This document shows positions 1-9,683 of a DNA stretch of 64,000 nucleotides, in pieces. A program made the translations under genes and the position numbers. The notes below the pieces were generated by a model. The model worked only from the letters and a program-made list of their open reading frames with translations. It did not search any database and was not told where the DNA came from. Each line of letters opens with the position of its first letter. Positions within the stretch are counted from its first letter, which is position 1. The stretch is from Streptomyces alanosinicus (GTDB lineage Bacteria; Actinomycetota; Actinomycetes; Streptomycetales; Streptomycetaceae), in NCBI RefSeq assembly GCF_014650595.1, contig NZ_BMVG01000001.1, forward strand, positions 868,001 to 932,000, read 5' to 3'.

Positions 1-464
1 TCACGCGACCAGGCGACACCGTCGCCGAGGCGGCGCATCTGTCCGCTGATCTGGCCTCCGGATTCACCCTTCCACTGCCACACACGCTCGACGAAGGCTT
101 CCCGTCCCAGGTCGTGCCGGGACTTGCCTTCCTTGCCCAGCTCACGCTCGACGACGTTCTGCGTGGCGATGCCGGCGTGGTCCATGCCGGGCTGCCACAG
201 CGTCTCGAAGCCCTGCATGCGCTTGCGGCGGGTCAGGGCGTCGATGAGGGTGTGCTCGAAGGCGTGGCCCAGGTGCAGGCTGCCGGTGACGTTCGGCGGC
301 GGGATGACGACGGTGTACGGCGGCTTGTCGCTCTTGGCGTCCGCCTCGAAGTAACCGCGCTCTACCCAGCGCTCGTACAGCGGCCCCTCTACATCGGCCG
401 GCGCGTACTGGGTCGGCAGTTCGGTGTCGGGCGCGGGTGGCTGCTGCTGAGCGTTCTCGGTCAC
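1..464 (-). CDS. valS: Valyl-tRNA synthetase, N-terminal part (cut by window edge)
   Basis: Class I aminoacyl-tRNA synthetase charging tRNA-Val in the cytoplasm. About 154 N-terminal residues lie in the window. They include the family opening [20 protein letters not shown], whose HLGH is the class I HIGH signature, followed by [25 protein letters not shown], typical of ValRS. The GTG at 464 is chosen because no in-frame ATG lies upstream and the reading begins VTENAQQQ. The gene runs off the left edge, so the editing domain and KMSKS loop are not visible. An IS605-type remnant ends about 50 bases upstream. Confidence 0.95.
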   Translation of the reverse strand, partial: MTENAQQQPPAPDTELPTQYAPADVEGPLYERWVERGYFEADAKSDKPPYTVVIPPPNVTGSLHLGHAFEHTLIDALTRRKRMQGFETLWQPGMDHAGIATQNVVERELGKEGKSRHDLGREAFVERVWQWKGESGGQISGQMRRLGDGVAWSR

Positions 465-514
465 GGGGGTCAGTTTAGAGGTGTCACGGGGTGGTCCCGA
501 AACGCGTTTGTTCT

Positions 515-1148
515 TTGACATCCTCCCCGTGATCAAGCGTGGCGGGGATTCCTGACGGTCTCCGATGTCCGCAGTGGTCAGGACCGCACGGAAGGAAGGA
601 TCAGGGTTCACGTGTGGATCACGACCGAGGCGTTGTGGTCCGCATCGTCGCCGCACGTCTGCGAGGTCCCAGCAGGGGAGACCGCGACGAGAAGGGGCCC
701 GTGAGCGGGACACTTGTGGGCAAGCTGTCGTCGCCGTTCACCCGGCACATTGTCAAAGATGGCGCAATTCAAGCCGGACTTCTGGGATACCCGCACGCCA
801 GGTGCGTTCCTCGTGCCCTTCGCGCTCTTCGTCATCTGTTTCACGCGAAGGTCCTCGATGGCGACCGGTCCGTGGCTCTTGGCGAGGTCAGTGGTGAGCT
901 TGTGCGTGAAATCCAGTCGACGGCGTGCTTGCCGAGCTTTCAACTCCGCGACGGCACGGAGCGTCCTGTTGAGCCGGTTGCTGCGCGTGCAGTGCGCCAA
1001 CAATCCGTTCCATCGGCGGCCGAACAGACTCGTGTCTGGCCGGCGTCGTACTTCGCCTCGTCATCGGTGGGGACGTCCGCGGGAGCTGTAGCGGGCGCTG
1101 TAGCCGATTGCATCCGGCAACAGGCTCAGAGCGCCGACGGCTGAGCAT
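515..1148 (-). mobile_element. Decayed IS200/IS605-family element with right-end hairpin
   Basis: This fills the gap between valS and the next gene. On the minus strand a damaged tnpB is followed by a right-end motif at 515-552: GGAATCCCCG, a short loop, then CGGGGAGGATGTCAA. That is the familiar end of Streptomyces IS605-type tnpB elements, where the 3' end of the guide (omega) RNA scaffold folds. The stem is CCCCG 525-529 with CGGGG 543-547. No tnpA was seen. The left boundary (about 1148) is a guess. Bases 1149-1278 hold no gene and presumably the promoter of the downstream membrane-protein gene. Confidence 0.6.
608..1003 (-). pseudogene. tnpB: tnpB (OrfB, IS605 family) remnant
   Basis: The minus-strand frame keeps recognisable TnpB segments: RRRLDFTHKLTTDLAKSHGPVAIEDLRVKQM corresponds to the conserved HKLTTDL...IxIEDL region just before the catalytic glutamate, and a later TSQTC is the start of the C-terminal zinc finger. 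After TSQTC the sequence collapses, so the second half of the zinc finger and the last catalytic aspartate are missing. Upstream of 1003 the related sequence continues only in other frames. An intact TnpB is about 370-400 residues; about 130 remain here. It cannot encode a working nuclease. Confidence 0.7.
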
Positions 1149-1278
1149 GCTCCCCTACCCCACCGCTTCGCCACAGGCGTTTGCATGTTTCGTAACGATG
1201 CGGCCCCCGGTGACGCGTGCTTTCCGGGCCTGGGTCAGGATGTCAGGAACACATAAGCGTCCTAGGGGGAACCCAGAA

Positions 1279-2232
1279 ATGAGCTACAACCAGCCGGGCC
1301 CGTACGGCCAGCAGCCCCAGCAGCCGGGTCCGTACGGCCAGCCGGGCCAGCCGGGCCCGTACGGTCAGCAGCCGCAGGCTCCGCAGCCCGGCTACGGCTA
1401 CCCCCAGCAGGCGCCCCCGGCCCCGCCGCAGCCGGGTTACGGCTACCCGCAGCAGGGCGGCGTGCCGCCGCAGCAGCCGTACGGCCAGCAGGCCCCCTAC
1501 GGCCAGCAGCCCTACGGCATGCCGCAGCCCCCGCAGCCGGGCGGCGGCAAGAAGAAGACGGGCCTGATCATCGGCGGTGTGGCCGTGGTGGCAGCCATCG
1601 CGGTGGGGGCGTACTTCGCCTTCAGCGGCGGCAGCACGAGCGTGGCGGACGACGGCCCGCACAAGCTGATCACGCCCTCGACGGTGATCAACGGGACGTA
1701 CACGAAGTCGGAGAGCTCGGGCTCCTCGGACCCGGTCAGCGACTCCGACCTCGCGGACTTCAAGAAGGCGGGGGTGAAGGACCCCAAGGGCGCCGGCGCG
1801 TCCTACAAGATGGGGACCGGGCTGACCGCGAAGAACCTCTCCTTCAGCGGTGTCTACGGCACGATCGCCAACCCCGAAGCGGTCATCGACGCGGCGTTCG
1901 CCAAGGCCAAGGCGGCGTCCGAGAAGGACCAGAGCGACTCGGACATCAAGGGCAAGCTGATCGGCAGCCCCGAGACGGTCACCCCGTCGGGCTTCTCCAA
2001 CGGCGTCATGAAGTGCCAGGTGGCACAACTGGACAACACCGGCTCGTCGGACTCGCCCGCCGGTGCGGCGAAGACGGTCAAGCTGCCGGTCTGCATCTGG
2101 GCGGACCACAGCACCGTCGTGAAGGTCATGACGCTCAGCATCGCCGGGCTGGCCACCGGTGACGGCGGCACCATCAACGACACGGCGGACATCGCCGCCA
2201 AGCTGCGCAACGACGTCCGCGTCAAGCTCTGA
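1279..2232 (+). CDS. Pro/Gln/Gly-rich N-terminus membrane-anchored protein of unknown function
   Basis: A 317-residue protein. Residues 1-90 form a low-complexity tail of PYGQQP and GYGYPQQ repeats; KKKTGLIIGGVAVVAAIAVGAYFAFSGG is one transmembrane helix with lysines on its cytoplasmic side; the rest is an extracellular domain with no motif I recognise. The topology is common among Streptomyces membrane proteins with a disordered cytoplasmic tail. The start at 1279 follows GGGGGA by eight bases; longer in-frame extensions upstream lack this tail character and a ribosome site. It stands alone between valS and clpX and ends at a strong terminator. The function is unknown. Confidence 0.85.
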   Translation: MSYNQPGPYGQQPQQPGPYGQPGQPGPYGQQPQAPQPGYGYPQQAPPAPPQPGYGYPQQGGVPPQQPYGQQAPYGQQPYGMPQPPQPGGGKKKTGLIIGGVAVVAAIAVGAYFAFSGGSTSVADDGPHKLITPSTVINGTYTKSESSGSSDPVSDSDLADFKKAGVKDPKGAGASYKMGTGLTAKNLSFSGVYGTIANPEAVIDAAFAKAKAASEKDQSDSDIKGKLIGSPETVTPSGFSNGVMKCQVAQLDNTGSSDSPAGAAKTVKLPVCIWADHSTVVKVMTLSIAGLATGDGGTINDTADIAAKLRNDVRVKL

Positions 2233-2246
2233 CGTCGTCAGTCGGT

Positions 2247-2290
2247 ACGGCGAAGGGGCCCCGGTCGGTCGACCGGGGCCCCTTCGCCGT
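2247..2290. terminator. Bidirectional terminator between the membrane protein gene and clpX
   Basis: A perfect 20-bp inverted repeat (2247-2266 with 2271-2290) with a GGTC loop lies between two convergent gene ends (2232 and 2306). Its symmetry would serve transcripts from both sides. Confidence 0.85.
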
Positions 2291-2305
2291 CGTACGGCGT
2301 GTGTG

Positions 2306-3592
2306 TCAGGCCGACTTCTGCTCCCCCGACCCCCGCCCCCGTGCGTCCCTCGGGATCAGGGTCGGGTTGACGTTGGACAGGACCACGTCGGCGGTGATGA
2401 CGACGCGGGCCACGTCCTTGCGGGACGGGACCTCGTACATGACGCCCTGGAGGACTTCCTCCATGATGGCACGCAGGCCTCGGGCGCCGGTCTGGCGGAG
2501 GATGGCCTGGTCGGCGATGGCCTCCAGGGCCTCGCGCTCGAAGTCCAGCTCCACGCCGTCGAGTTCGAAGAGGCGCTGGTACTGCTTGACGAGCGCGTTG
2601 CGGGGTTCCACCAGGATCTTGAGGAGGGCCTCGCGGTCCAGGTTGTGGACGCTCGTGATCACCGGGAGGCGGCCGATGAACTCGGGGATCATGCCGAACT
2701 TGACCAGGTCCTCGGGCATGACGTCCTCGAAGACGTCCTTGGACTCCAGCTCGCGCTTGGAGAGGATCGTGGCGCCGAAGCCGATGCCCTTCGCGCCGGC
2801 CCGCGCCTCGATGATCTTCTCCAGGCCCGCGAAGGCGCCGCCCACGATGAACAGGACGTTCGTCGTGTCGATCTGGATGAACTCCTGGTGCGGGTGCTTA
2901 CGGCCGCCCTGCGGCGGGACGGAGGCCGTGGTGCCTTCCAGGATCTTCAGCAGGGCTTGCTGAACGCCCTCGCCCGACACATCGCGGGTGATCGAGGGGT
3001 TCTCGCTCTTGCGGGCCACCTTGTCGATCTCGTCGATGTAGATGATCCCGGTCTCGGCCTTCTTGACGTCGTAGTCCGCCGCCTGGATCAGTTTCAGGAG
3101 GATGTTCTCCACGTCCTCGCCGACATAGCCGGCCTCCGTGAGCGCCGTCGCGTCGGCGATCGCGAAGGGGACGTTGAGCATGCGGGCCAGGGTCTGGGCG
3201 AGCAGGGTCTTGCCGGAGCCCGTGGGGCCCAGCAGGAGGATGTTGGACTTCGCCAGCTCGATGGCGTCGTCACGGCCGCCCGGGCCGCCGTTCTCGCCCG
3301 CCTGGACCCGCTTGTAGTGGTTGTACACCGCGACGGAGAGGGCCTTCTTCGCCGCCTCCTGGCCGACTACATAGCCTTCGAGGAACTCGTAGATCTCGCG
3401 GGGCTTGGGCAGCTCCTCCCAGCGCACCTCGCTGGTCTCCGCGAGCTCTTCCTCGATGATCTCGTTGCAGAGATCGATGCACTCGTCGCAGATGTACACA
3501 CCGGGCCCTGCGATGAGCTTCTTGACCTGCTTCTGGCTCTTGCCGCAGAACGAGCACTTGAGCAGATCGCCGCCGTCACCGATGCGTGCCAC
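2306..3592 (-). CDS. clpX: ATP-dependent Clp protease ATP-binding subunit ClpX
   Basis: AAA+ unfoldase that recognises tagged substrates and threads them into ClpP. The 428-residue protein has the full architecture: an N-terminal zinc domain with four cysteines (KCSFCGKSQ near residue 15 and ICDECIDLC near 35), Walker A GPTGSGKT, Walker B IIYIDEID, sensor and C-terminal small domain. Length matches the family. It follows clpP2 on the same strand with a 169-base gap that contains a hairpin, so it may have its own promoter. Confidence 0.97.
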   Translation of the reverse strand: MARIGDGGDLLKCSFCGKSQKQVKKLIAGPGVYICDECIDLCNEIIEEELAETSEVRWEELPKPREIYEFLEGYVVGQEAAKKALSVAVYNHYKRVQAGENGGPGGRDDAIELAKSNILLLGPTGSGKTLLAQTLARMLNVPFAIADATALTEAGYVGEDVENILLKLIQAADYDVKKAETGIIYIDEIDKVARKSENPSITRDVSGEGVQQALLKILEGTTASVPPQGGRKHPHQEFIQIDTTNVLFIVGGAFAGLEKIIEARAGAKGIGFGATILSKRELESKDVFEDVMPEDLVKFGMIPEFIGRLPVITSVHNLDREALLKILVEPRNALVKQYQRLFELDGVELDFEREALEAIADQAILRQTGARGLRAIMEEVLQGVMYEVPSRKDVARVVITADVVLSNVNPTLIPRDARGRGSGEQKSA

Positions 3593-3678
3593 GGTGTGCT
3601 TCCCCTTCGCCTGGGAGACGCCTGGACGCGGAGGTCCAGCGGCTCCTGGTGCTGCCTTATGTCCGACGGTACCTTGCC

Positions 3679-3697
3679 GGGCCCGGTGTTCGGGCCC
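3679..3697. other. Hairpin in the clpP2-clpX intergenic gap
   Basis: GGGCCCG (3679-3685) and CGGGCCC (3691-3697) form a seven-base-pair stem with a five-base loop, without a T tract. It could attenuate or process read-through from clpP2 into clpX. The rest of 3593-3761 shows no gene. Confidence 0.4.
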
Positions 3698-3761
3698 CCC
3701 TTGGCAGGGTTCACTTTGACGTGGACCGTGCCAAGAGGGGCGGCGAACAAGCCGCTCCGCG

Positions 3762-4436
3762 TCAGCGGACCGAGCTGTTGTTCAGCTTGCGGGTGGAGAT
3801 GATCTGGTCGACGAGGCCGTACTCCAGCGCCTCCTCGGCCGTGAGGATCTTGTCGCGCTCGATGTCCTCGCGGATCTTCTCGATCGGCTGGTTCGAGTGC
3901 TTGGCCAGCATGTTCTCCAGCTGCTCGCGCATCCGGGTGAACTCGTTGGCGATGATCTCCAGATCCGAGAGCTGGCCGCGGCCGGTGGAGCCCGCCGGCT
4001 GGTGGATCAGCACCCGGGAGTTCGGCAGCGCCATGCGCTTGCCGGGCGTACCCGCGGCGAGCAGGATGGCCGCCGCGGAGGCCGCCTGGCCCATGCAGAC
4101 CGTCTGGATGTCGGGCTTCACGAACTGCATGGTGTCGTAGATCGCCGTGAGGGCGGTCATGTCACCACCGGGGCTGTTGATGTAGATCGAGATGTCCCGG
4201 TCCGGGTCCATCGACTCCAGGCACAGCAGCTGCGCCATGACGTCGTTGGCGGAGGCGTCGTCGATCTGGACGCCCAGGAAGATCACGCGCTCCTCGAAGA
4301 GCTTCGCGTACGGGTCGTACTCGCGGATGCCCTGGGAGGTGCGCTCGACGAAGCGCGGGATGACATAGCGGCTGTCGGGGCGGGGCCCTTCGTACATGCC
4401 GCTGGCGGCGCCGGGGAAGCCGGAGGAATTGGTCAT
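3762..4436 (-). CDS. clpP2: ATP-dependent Clp protease proteolytic subunit ClpP2
   Basis: Serine peptidase subunit, 224 residues, of the tetradecameric Clp protease. The serine lies in [14 protein letters not shown], the histidine in RVLIHQPAG, and the C-terminal half keeps [25 protein letters not shown]. The ATG at 4436 (MTNSSGFPG) is preferred over the longer frame because the extra 42 residues are Arg/Pro-rich and unlike ClpP; an AGGA lies about 11 bases upstream. It lies 67 bases after clpP1 and is probably cotranscribed. Actinobacteria need both subunits, which assemble into mixed particles, with ClpX or ClpC as partner. Confidence 0.95.
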   Translation of the reverse strand: MTNSSGFPGAASGMYEGPRPDSRYVIPRFVERTSQGIREYDPYAKLFEERVIFLGVQIDDASANDVMAQLLCLESMDPDRDISIYINSPGGDMTALTAIYDTMQFVKPDIQTVCMGQAASAAAILLAAGTPGKRMALPNSRVLIHQPAGSTGRGQLSDLEIIANEFTRMREQLENMLAKHSNQPIEKIREDIERDKILTAEEALEYGLVDQIISTRKLNNSSVR

Positions 4437-4503
4437 GGGGTTCACCGTCCTGGTGGCGTTCGGGGGGCTGGGGTCTCGGCGGTGCGTGGCGTGGCCGGGC
4501 CGG

Positions 4504-5163
4504 TCAGGCACCGGTGCCGCCGCCTCCCGGAACACCCGAGGCATGCGTGATGATCTCGTCAATGAGACCGTACTCCTTGGCCTCTGCCGGGGTGAACCAG
4601 CGGTCGCGGTCGCCGTCGCGGACGATCGTCTCGACGGTCTGGCCGGAGTGCAGCGCGGTCAGCTCGGACATGGTCTTCTTCGTGCGCAGCAGGTACTGGG
4701 CCTGGATCTTGATGTCCGAGACCGTACCGCCGAGGCCCGCGGAGCCCTGGTGCATCATGATGTCCGTGTGCGGCAGGGCGAAGCGCTTGCCGGCCGTACC
4801 GCCGGTGAGCAGGAACTGGCCCATCGAGGCCGCCATGCCCATGCCGATCGTCACCACGTCGTTCGGGATGTACTGCATGGTGTCGTAGATCGCCATGCCG
4901 GCCGTCACCGAGCCGCCGGGGCTGTTGATGTACAGGTAGATGTCCTTGTCGGGGTCGGCCGCAAGGAGCAGCAGCTGTGCGGTGATCTTGTTGGCGATGT
5001 CGTCGTCAACCTGCTGGCCGAGGAAGATGATCCGCTCGCCGAGCAGCCGGTTGTAGACCTGGTCGCCGAGGCCACCACCGATGGAAGGCTCGCCGGCGGC
5101 GGAGGGCATCAGATTCGTCACGTATCCACCTGCTCGTCTTACGACGGCGCCGGGCCGTCTCAT
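4504..5163 (-). CDS. clpP1: ATP-dependent Clp protease proteolytic subunit ClpP1
   Basis: Paralogous Clp peptidase subunit, 219 residues. Active-site serine in [14 protein letters not shown], histidine in [10 protein letters not shown], then the usual RDSDRDRW-like and EYGLIDEII segments. The ATG at 5163 ([10 protein letters not shown]) is chosen because AAAGG sits seven bases upstream; a GTG at the [10 protein letters not shown] position is a reasonable alternative and close to the expected processed N-terminus. It is the first gene of clpP1-clpP2, with a ClgR-type operator about 65 bases upstream, so it is likely induced by ClgR when Clp substrates accumulate. Confidence 0.95.
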   Translation of the reverse strand: MRRPGAVVRRAGGYVTNLMPSAAGEPSIGGGLGDQVYNRLLGERIIFLGQQVDDDIANKITAQLLLLAADPDKDIYLYINSPGGSVTAGMAIYDTMQYIPNDVVTIGMGMAASMGQFLLTGGTAGKRFALPHTDIMMHQGSAGLGGTVSDIKIQAQYLLRTKKTMSELTALHSGQTVETIVRDGDRDRWFTPAEAKEYGLIDEIITHASGVPGGGGTGA

Positions 5164-5224
5164 TGTTCTGCCTTTCATGGACCCTAACGCGATGGTCCCT
5201 CCCGGGAATCCCGCAGATGACGGT

Positions 5225-5238
5225 GTTCGCCGGGGGCG
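5225..5238. promoter_or_regulatory. ClgR-type operator upstream of clpP1
   Basis: GTTCGC followed by five bases and GCG (5225-5238) matches the ClgR binding pattern described for Streptomyces clp and lon promoters. It sits about 62 bases upstream of the clpP1 start. The remaining spacer up to the tig terminator shows no gene. Confidence 0.6.
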
Positions 5239-5364
5239 TAGCGCTCCGCTGGGGGGCCGGGACGGTTCGTGGGGGGTGGTGCGGTCTTCGTCGGGACTGC
5301 GGGCGCGTTGGGGTTGTTCGCGCAGTTCCCCGCGCCCCTGACTACGTGACCCGGCGGTACGGCA

Positions 5365-5397
5365 AACGGGCCCCGGGGACAGTTCCCAGGGCCCGTT
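5365..5397. terminator. Terminator after tig
   Basis: AACGGGCCC...GGGCCCGTT inverted repeat with an inner GGGA/TCCC extension and a four-base loop, just downstream (minus strand) of the tig stop codon. Confidence 0.75.
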
Positions 5398-5427
5398 GTA
5401 CGTGGCTCAGCGGCGCCGCAGGGGCGC

Positions 5428-6795
5428 TCAGCCCTCGGCGTTCTCCTCGGAGGTCTCCGACGCCTCGGCGGCCTCGGTCTCCTCCTCGTCGTCCAGGTTG
5501 ACGATCTCGCCGTTGGTGTCCTTCACCGTGGCGGACTCGACCACGACGGCCAGGGCCTTGCCGCGGGCGACCTCGCCGACCAGGAGCGGCACCTGGCCGC
5601 CCTCGACGACGGCCTGGGCGAACTGGTCGGGGGACATGCCGGAGGAGGCCGCACGCCGCATGAGGTGCTCGGTGAGCTCCTCCTGGTTGACGTTCAGCTG
5701 CTCCTTCTTGACCAGCTCGTCGAGGACGAACTGGGTCTTGATGCCCTTGACCGCGGCGTCGCGGGTCTCGGTCTCGAACTCCTCGGCGGACTTGCCCTGG
5801 ATCTCCAGGTACTTGTCGAGGTCGAGGCCCATCTGACCGAGCTGGTGGTGCTCCAGGTTGTGCTTGCGGGTGTTGATCTCGTCCTCGAGCAGCTTCTCGG
5901 GAACCGGGACCTCGACCAGTTCGAGGAGCTTCTCCAGGACGCGCTCCTGGGCCTGGGTGGCCTGGTCGAACTGCTTCATGTTCGCGAGGCGCTTGCGGCT
6001 GTCGGCCTTGAGCTCGTCCAGGGTGTCGAACTCGGAGGCGAGCTGCGCGAAGTCGTCGTCCAGCGCGGGCAGTTCACGGGCGGCGACCTGGGTGACCTTG
6101 ACGGTGACCTCGGCCTCCTTGCCCGCGGCGGAGCCGCCCTTCAGCTCGGAGGCGAAGGTGGCCTCCTCGCCGACGGACTTGCCCTTGACGGCGTCGTCGA
6201 TGCCGTCCAGCAGCTCACCGGAGCCGATGGTGTAGGAGACGCCGCTCGCGATGCCGTCCTCCAGCACCTCTCCGTCGACCTTGGCCTCCAGGTCGATGGT
6301 GACGACGTCGCCGTCCTCGGCGGCGCGCTCCACCGGGGAGGTGGAGGCGAAGCGCTCGCGCAGCTGCTCGACCGACTTCTCGATGTCCTCGTCGGTGACC
6401 TCGACCGCGTCGACCTCGACCTCGATGCCGGAGTAGTCCGGGATCTCCAGGGCCGGGCGGACGTCGACCTCGGCGGTGAAGTTCAGCGTCTCGCCGTCCT
6501 TCAGCTCCGTGATGTCGACCTCGGGCTGGCCCAGCGGGCTCAGCTCGGCCTCGTTGACCGCCTCGGTGTAGAACTTGGGAAGCGCGTCGTTGACGGCCTC
6601 CTCCAGCACCGCACCGCGGCCGAACCGCTGGTCGATGACCCGGGCCGGGATCTTGCCCTTACGGAAGCCCTTCACCGTGACCTGCTGGTTGATCTTCTTG
6701 TACGCCGCGTCGAGGCTGTCCTTGAGCTCCTCGAAGGGCACCTCGACAGTGAGCCGAACCCGGGTCGGGTTCAGGGTCTCCACGGCGCTCTTCAC
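5428..6795 (-). CDS. tig: Trigger factor, ribosome-associated chaperone
   Basis: A 455-residue trigger factor: N-terminal ribosome-binding domain with the signature [18 protein letters not shown] (the GFRxGxxP loop that docks at the exit tunnel), a central PPIase (FKBP-like) domain around residues 160-250, a helical C-terminal arm, and an acidic tail rich in Glu. The GTG at 6795 ([15 protein letters not shown]) follows GGAG by eight bases; upstream in-frame ATGs give non-family sequence. It holds nascent chains beside the Clp genes but ends at its own terminator, so it is probably a separate unit. Confidence 0.96.
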   Translation of the reverse strand: MKSAVETLNPTRVRLTVEVPFEELKDSLDAAYKKINQQVTVKGFRKGKIPARVIDQRFGRGAVLEEAVNDALPKFYTEAVNEAELSPLGQPEVDITELKDGETLNFTAEVDVRPALEIPDYSGIEVEVDAVEVTDEDIEKSVEQLRERFASTSPVERAAEDGDVVTIDLEAKVDGEVLEDGIASGVSYTIGSGELLDGIDDAVKGKSVGEEATFASELKGGSAAGKEAEVTVKVTQVAARELPALDDDFAQLASEFDTLDELKADSRKRLANMKQFDQATQAQERVLEKLLELVEVPVPEKLLEDEINTRKHNLEHHQLGQMGLDLDKYLEIQGKSAEEFETETRDAAVKGIKTQFVLDELVKKEQLNVNQEELTEHLMRRAASSGMSPDQFAQAVVEGGQVPLLVGEVARGKALAVVVESATVKDTNGEIVNLDDEEETEAAEASETSEENAEG

Positions 6796-6973
6796 GGTTC
6801 GGTCTCCTTGTGGCTGACTGCTTGGGTTCTGCCGGAGCCAGAAAGGTCCGGCGGATTCGCCGCCCGGAGGAGTACGTAGGCCATGAGGGCCGAGACACAC
6901 GGGCGCGCAGCTTGCATAGTAACCGCAGCCGCTCATCGCCCCAAAAGGCGATCATCGCGACGTCATGCGCAGT

Positions 6974-7050
6974 TGGTCGGGGTGGCGGGATTTGAACCCA
7001 CGGCCTTCCGCTCCCAAAGCGGACGCGCTACCAAGCTGCGCCACACCCCG
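6974..7050 (-). tRNA. tRNA-Pro (UGG anticodon)
   Basis: A 77-base cloverleaf on the minus strand. The acceptor stem CGGGGTG pairs with CACCCCG, the discriminator is A and CCA is encoded (6976-6974). The anticodon stem TCCGC/GCGGA encloses TTTGGGA, giving anticodon TGG, and the T-arm contains GGTTCAAATCC. Confidence 0.95.
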
Positions 7051-7211
7051 TCTGGTGCGAGACGTAGGGTACATGGCCCGGACGATGTCGTCGGCCGCAT
7101 TCCCCGAGGCGGCATGTGCGGCCGTTTCGGGGACCGACTCGTTGGCCTCGGCGGCGGGCGACCCGCTACGATGCTTCCAGTGCCGCGGTCACCGACCTGC
7201 GGCGCACTGTT

Positions 7212-7285
7212 GCGGGCGTAGCTCAATGGTAGAGCCCTAGTCTTCCAAACTAGCTACGCGGGTTCGATTCCCGTCGCCCGCTCCA
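7212..7285 (+). tRNA. tRNA-Gly (UCC anticodon)
   Basis: A 74-base cloverleaf including encoded CCA. The acceptor stem GCGGGCG pairs with CGCCCGC, the discriminator is T, the anticodon loop CTTCCAA reads TCC, and the T-arm contains GGTTCGATTCC. It is divergent from tRNA-Pro; the 161 bases between them would hold both promoters. Confidence 0.95.
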
Positions 7286-7289
7286 CTTC

Positions 7290-7334
7290 GCTCAGGGCCA
7301 GGCCGGAGGATCACTCCTCAGCCTGGCCCTGAGC
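7290..7334. terminator. Terminator after tRNA-Gly, shared with the kinase gene
   Basis: GCTCAGGGCCAGGC (7290-7303) and its exact complement (7321-7334), with an inner GAGGA/TCCTC stem, between convergent tRNA-Gly and the kinase gene. Confidence 0.8.
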
Positions 7335-7357
7335 GCGTTCTGAGCGGGCGATGCGGC

Positions 7358-9623
7358 TCAGAGGCTCTTCACGTCCACGCTGTAGACGGAGCGCAGGCCA
7401 TAGGGGACGTAGAGGGCGTCGCCGGACAGGACGGGGGCTCCGAGGGGGTCGGTGGCGCCGGTGCTGTCGCTGTCGTCGCGGCCGGGGAGCGTGCCGGTGA
7501 CCTTGCCGGTGCGCAGGTCCAGGGCGGCCAGGCGGCCGTTCGGCGAGGCCAGGTAGAGCCGGGTGGCGGAGGCGGTGGGCGGTCCGGGCTGTTCGACGGT
7601 GGAGTTGCTCTCCCACAGCTGGCGTCCGGTGGCCGGGTCGACGGCCCGGACGCTGCCGCTGGTGAGGGTGAGGTACAGGGTGCCGCGCACGAGATAGCCG
7701 CCGGAGGCGGTGGACGGTACGGACAGCCGTACCGTCGTCATGATCTGCGAGGCGAGGTCGATCAGGGTGAGGCCGGTCAGCTTCGCCGCGGTCGGGTCGG
7801 TGCCCAGCACCAGATGGCGGTGCGCTTGGCCGAGCAGGTTCACCGAGCCCTCGGCCGTCCGCGTCCAGCGGGCCTTGCCGGTGGCGGGGTCGAGCTGGGC
7901 GATCGTGGTGCGGTCGGGGGCGCCGTCGGCCTTGACGGCGTGGCAGACCAGGTAGGCCTGTCCGCCGGCGCCGGTGAGCCGGCAGTCGCCCTGGTCCTCC
8001 GGGCCGTAGGGCAGGCGGTGGTGCCAGCGGACGGTGCCGTGGGCGGCGTCGAGGAGGGCATAGGAGTCGAAGGAGTCGCCGTAGGGGGTGATGACGCCGG
8101 CCGGGGTGGCCACGGCGCCGGTGGTGTCCGGGCCCGTGCCGTCGGTGTTGTCGGAGACGGGGGTCCGCCAGAGCGCCCTGCCGGTGGCGGCGTCGATGGA
8201 CTGCACGGTGTAGTGCGTGCGCACACCCGGCGCGTTCTGGTTCTTCGCCGGCTTCAGTTCGCTGTCGTCGGCGCCGAAGACGTACACGCCGCCGGGCCGG
8301 GTGCCGATGATCGTGCCGGCGGCGGGGCCCGAGGACGAGGAGGGCGTGGGGTCCAGGGGCAGGGACCAGGTGTTGCGGCCGTCGGCGAGGGCGAACCGGG
8401 CGGCCATGACGCCGTCGCCGGCGCACACCAGTGAGGTCCCTGAGCTGACGCACCCGCTGAAGGGGCCTTCGGCGGGCAGCACGTCCGAGCCCTTGACCCG
8501 GGGGTTCCTGGCCTGCCGATGCCAGGCGTGCCAGCCGGCCGGCAGCGCGTCCGGGGCGCCCCCGCCGTCGGGAGCGAGGACGAGCGTGCCGGCGCCGGCC
8601 CCGGCGGCCAGTGCGGCGACGGCCGTCACGAGGATCGCCCGGCGGCGCCGGCGCGGGGGCCGGGGGGCCGGGCCGGTGTCCGCGGCGGACGGGGCCGGCC
8701 CGGAGGGGGCGGATGAGCCGGATGAGCCGGATGAGCCGCCCGGGCCGGATCGGGTGTCCCGGGTACGGTCGGGCAGGCGGCCGTCGCGCACCAGGCGGAC
8801 GAGTTCGGCGGGGGTGGGCCGGGCCTTGGGGTGCTTCTCCAGGCAGAGCCGGACGAAGGGGAGCAGTGCGTCGGGGACGCCGTCGAGGTCGGGGGTGCCG
8901 TCGACGACCCGGGTCGCCGTCTCCCAGGGGCTCACGCTGTCGAAGGGGCCGTGCCGGGTGGCGGCGTAGGTGACGACCGCGCCGAGCGAGAAGACGTCGG
9001 TGGCCGCGTCGACCTCGTGCGGAGAGGTGAACTGCTCCGGGGACATGAAGGGCGGGGTGCCCATCACCCGGCCGGTCTGGGTCAGGGCGTCGGCGTCGGC
9101 GGACTCGGCGGCGCGGGAGACGCCGAAGTCGATGACGCGCGGGCCGTCCTCGGCCAGCATGACGTTGGCCGGTTTCAGATCCCGGTGGACCACTCCGGCG
9201 CGGTGGATGTCGCACAGCGCCTCGGCGAGGCCGGCGGCGAGCTCGCGCAGCCGCTCCGGCGGGAGCGGGCCGAGGCGGCGATGGGGGTCCCCCCGGATCG
9301 AGCGAAGCCGAGAGTTGGGGGAGGGTGCCGAGGTCCTCGCCGGGGATGTAGAGCGTGGCCATCCAGGGACGCGGGGCGTCGGCGTCGGCGTCCACCACGG
9401 GGGCCGTGAAGGCACCGCTGACCTGCCGGGCGGCGGCGACCTCCCGGCTGAACCGGATGCGGAACTCGTCGTCGTCGGCGTACCGGCCGTGGACGACCTT
9501 GACCGCGAGCCGGCGGCCGGACGCGGACCGGGCGAGATACACCACACCCATGCCACCGGTGCCGAGGCGGTCCTCGATCCGGTAGCCGCCTATCTCCGCC
9601 GGGTCGGTGTCGCGCAGCGCCAT
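7358..9623 (-). pseudogene. Membrane Ser/Thr protein kinase with PQQ-like sensor domain, frameshifted by a 40-bp repeat
   Basis: PknB-type kinase read in two frames. From the ATG at 9623 the first frame gives the glycine loop RLGTGGMGVVYLAR and the lysine in RLAVKVVHG, as far as IPGEDLGT. The second frame then continues the fold: HRDLKPANVML, DFGVSR, MSPEQF, a GSSGSSGSS linker, one transmembrane helix (RRAILVTAVAALAAG) and a PQQ-like beta-propeller domain with repeats such as DPATGRQLWE, ending at 7358. The switch coincides with the repeat at 9283-9322, whose 40 bases shift the frame by one. The first frame has no early stop, so a 770-residue scrambled product is possible. A sequencing error in its G/C runs or ribosomal slippage cannot be excluded. 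Confidence 0.8.
9283..9322. repeat. Short palindromic repeat, copy 1 (in kinase gene)
   Basis: GGGGGTCCCCCC...TTGGGGGAG with a core GATCGAGCGAAGCCGAGAG. Copies 2 (32468) and 3 (50149) share the C-run/G-run ends; copy 2 also shares the core. On the minus strand it reads QLSASLDPGG. Removing the 40 bases rejoins the kinase frame as GEDLGT-HRRLGPLPPERL. Confidence 0.75.
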
Positions 9624-9683
9624 CCCCGTACGTCTCCCTGGTTCAGTTGTTCAACGTGTTGCGCCCGGTCCGCCCATGCCGGG

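Noticed and set aside
2159..3802. A 547-codon plus-strand frame opposite clpX
   Set aside because: Antisense shadow of clpX, which has complete motifs on the minus strand.
7051..7211. Possible small gene or third tRNA between the two tRNAs
   Set aside because: No cloverleaf and no frame with a ribosome site; it is most simply a divergent promoter region.
7311..9623. A continuous 770-codon frame through the kinase region
   Set aside because: After the repeat at 9283-9322 it loses all kinase motifs and becomes Arg/Pro-rich; the real continuation is in the other frame.
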